Source: Pseudomonadota bacterium
GTDB taxonomy: Bacteria > Pseudomonadota > Alphaproteobacteria > Micropepsales > Micropepsaceae
Direction of reading: 5' to 3'
DNA length: 9,920 nt
Assembly (NCBI GenBank): GCA_021817355.1
Contig: JAKAVI010000410.1
Coordinates: 11,199-21,118 of the forward strand
The notes beneath the pieces are model-generated. The model made no database searches. It saw nothing but the letters and a program-made list of their open reading frames with translations, and was not told the origin of the DNA. The position numbers and the translations under genes were made by a program. This document shows, piece after piece, positions 9,679 to 9,920 of this stretch (the first letter of the stretch is position 1; each line of letters starts with the position of its first letter).

Positions 9679-9705
9679 ATCTGACCCGGTTGAAGACTGG
9701 TCGGC
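9653..9705. promoter_or_regulatory. Inverted repeats upstream of the toxin-antitoxin unit, candidate operator
   Basis: GCCGACC (9653-9659) is repeated inverted as GGTCGGC (9699-9705). Between them lies an imperfect 16-bp palindrome, TCAGTTTGAAATCTGA (9669-9684), with TCAG/CTGA arms and a TT/AA inner pair. HigA-type proteins repress their own operons by binding such palindromes, so this may be the operator shared by the divergent units. A TTGAAG (9690-9695) with ATACGT about 16 nt on is a weak plus-strand promoter candidate. The site overlaps the last recognisable toxin codons, so it could also be residual coding sequence or a rearrangement junction. Confidence 0.35.
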
Positions 9706-9741
9706 CCAGGCATACGTTGGGCAGGTAGCCCGGAGCCTGGC

Positions 9742-9920
9742 ATGGCGAAATATACTTTCAAGCACTTTCGGCGCAGCCTCCCGTCGATCTCTTCGGCGGG
9801 ACAAAAAATTGCTGAGCACAGCTTTGAGGCTCTCGATCCTGCTGCCGCCGAAAACTACGCCCGGCAGAACTTGATGGGCGATTTCCAAGACGGGACCGAC
9901 TTTGCGGACATTCACGATGA
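9742..9920 (+). CDS. Divergent hypothetical protein, 3' end outside the window
   Basis: The first 59 codons of a gene that continues past the right edge. GGAG (9732-9735) sits 6 nt before the ATG at 9742, a good ribosome binding site. The product begins MAKYTFKHFRRSLPSISSAG, basic and helical, then becomes acidic (EALDPAAAENYARQN, then GDFQDGTDFADIHD). It has no stop in the window and a natural-looking amino-acid composition, unlike the antisense frame at 9915-9568, whose N-terminal part is the shadow of this gene. I do not recognise the family and no domain can be named. It is transcribed away from the toxin/antitoxin unit, with 9679-9741 as the shared upstream region. Confidence 0.6.
   Translation, partial: MAKYTFKHFRRSLPSISSAGQKIAEHSFEALDPAAAENYARQNLMGDFQDGTDFADIHD

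Noticed and set aside
9568..9915. 115-codon minus-strand frame read as one protein
   Set aside because: Its C-terminal part is the toxin fragment, but the N-terminal part is the antisense shadow of the divergent gene starting at 9742 and has no ribosome binding site.

Overview
The window looks like alphaproteobacterial chromosome, probably Hyphomicrobiales (Devosia-like is a guess from the gene types and their GC-rich codons). It splits into a core part (about 1-7480) and an accessory part (about 7481-9920) that by eye is less GC-rich and holds short, poorly known genes.

Core part. (i) The 3' five-sixths of metH, cobalamin-dependent methionine synthase, enters from the left edge and ends at 3060. 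(ii) Converging on it is a 1197-residue single-chain 5-oxoprolinase of the OPLAH / HyuA-HyuB fusion type (3098-6691, minus). (iii) Divergent from that is a DjlA-like membrane J-protein with a TerB-type domain and a C-terminal J domain (6761-7480, plus). These are complete, ordinary housekeeping or metabolic genes. metH and the oxoprolinase both touch sulfur and glutathione metabolism, but they are convergent, so they are not one operon.

Accessory part. After djlA comes about 200 bp without a convincing gene, holding a strong GC hairpin (7543-7562). It is followed by a small basic protein (7683-7862, plus) that overlaps tail to tail with a 97-residue unknown protein (7859-8152, minus). The 97-residue gene is the last member of a compact minus-strand unit. 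Read in transcription order, the unit is: a HigB/RelE-type toxin reading frame broken at a run of eight G (9678-9476); a 377-residue fusion of a HigA-type HTH antitoxin with an ImmA/IrrE (COG2856) metallopeptidase domain carrying HEIEH (9458-8325); a 52-residue unknown with a good Shine-Dalgarno (8323-8165); and the 97-residue unknown (8152-7859). A divergent gene with a clear ribosome binding site starts at 9742 and leaves the window at the right edge. It occupies the place where the N-terminus of a full-length toxin would be expected.

The most interesting material is this toxin / antitoxin-protease / two-small-gene cassette. The toxin is either inactivated, phase-variable through the G8 tract, or mis-assembled there. 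The two small downstream proteins have no function that I recognise. No tRNA, rRNA, CRISPR array or complete insertion sequence was seen.
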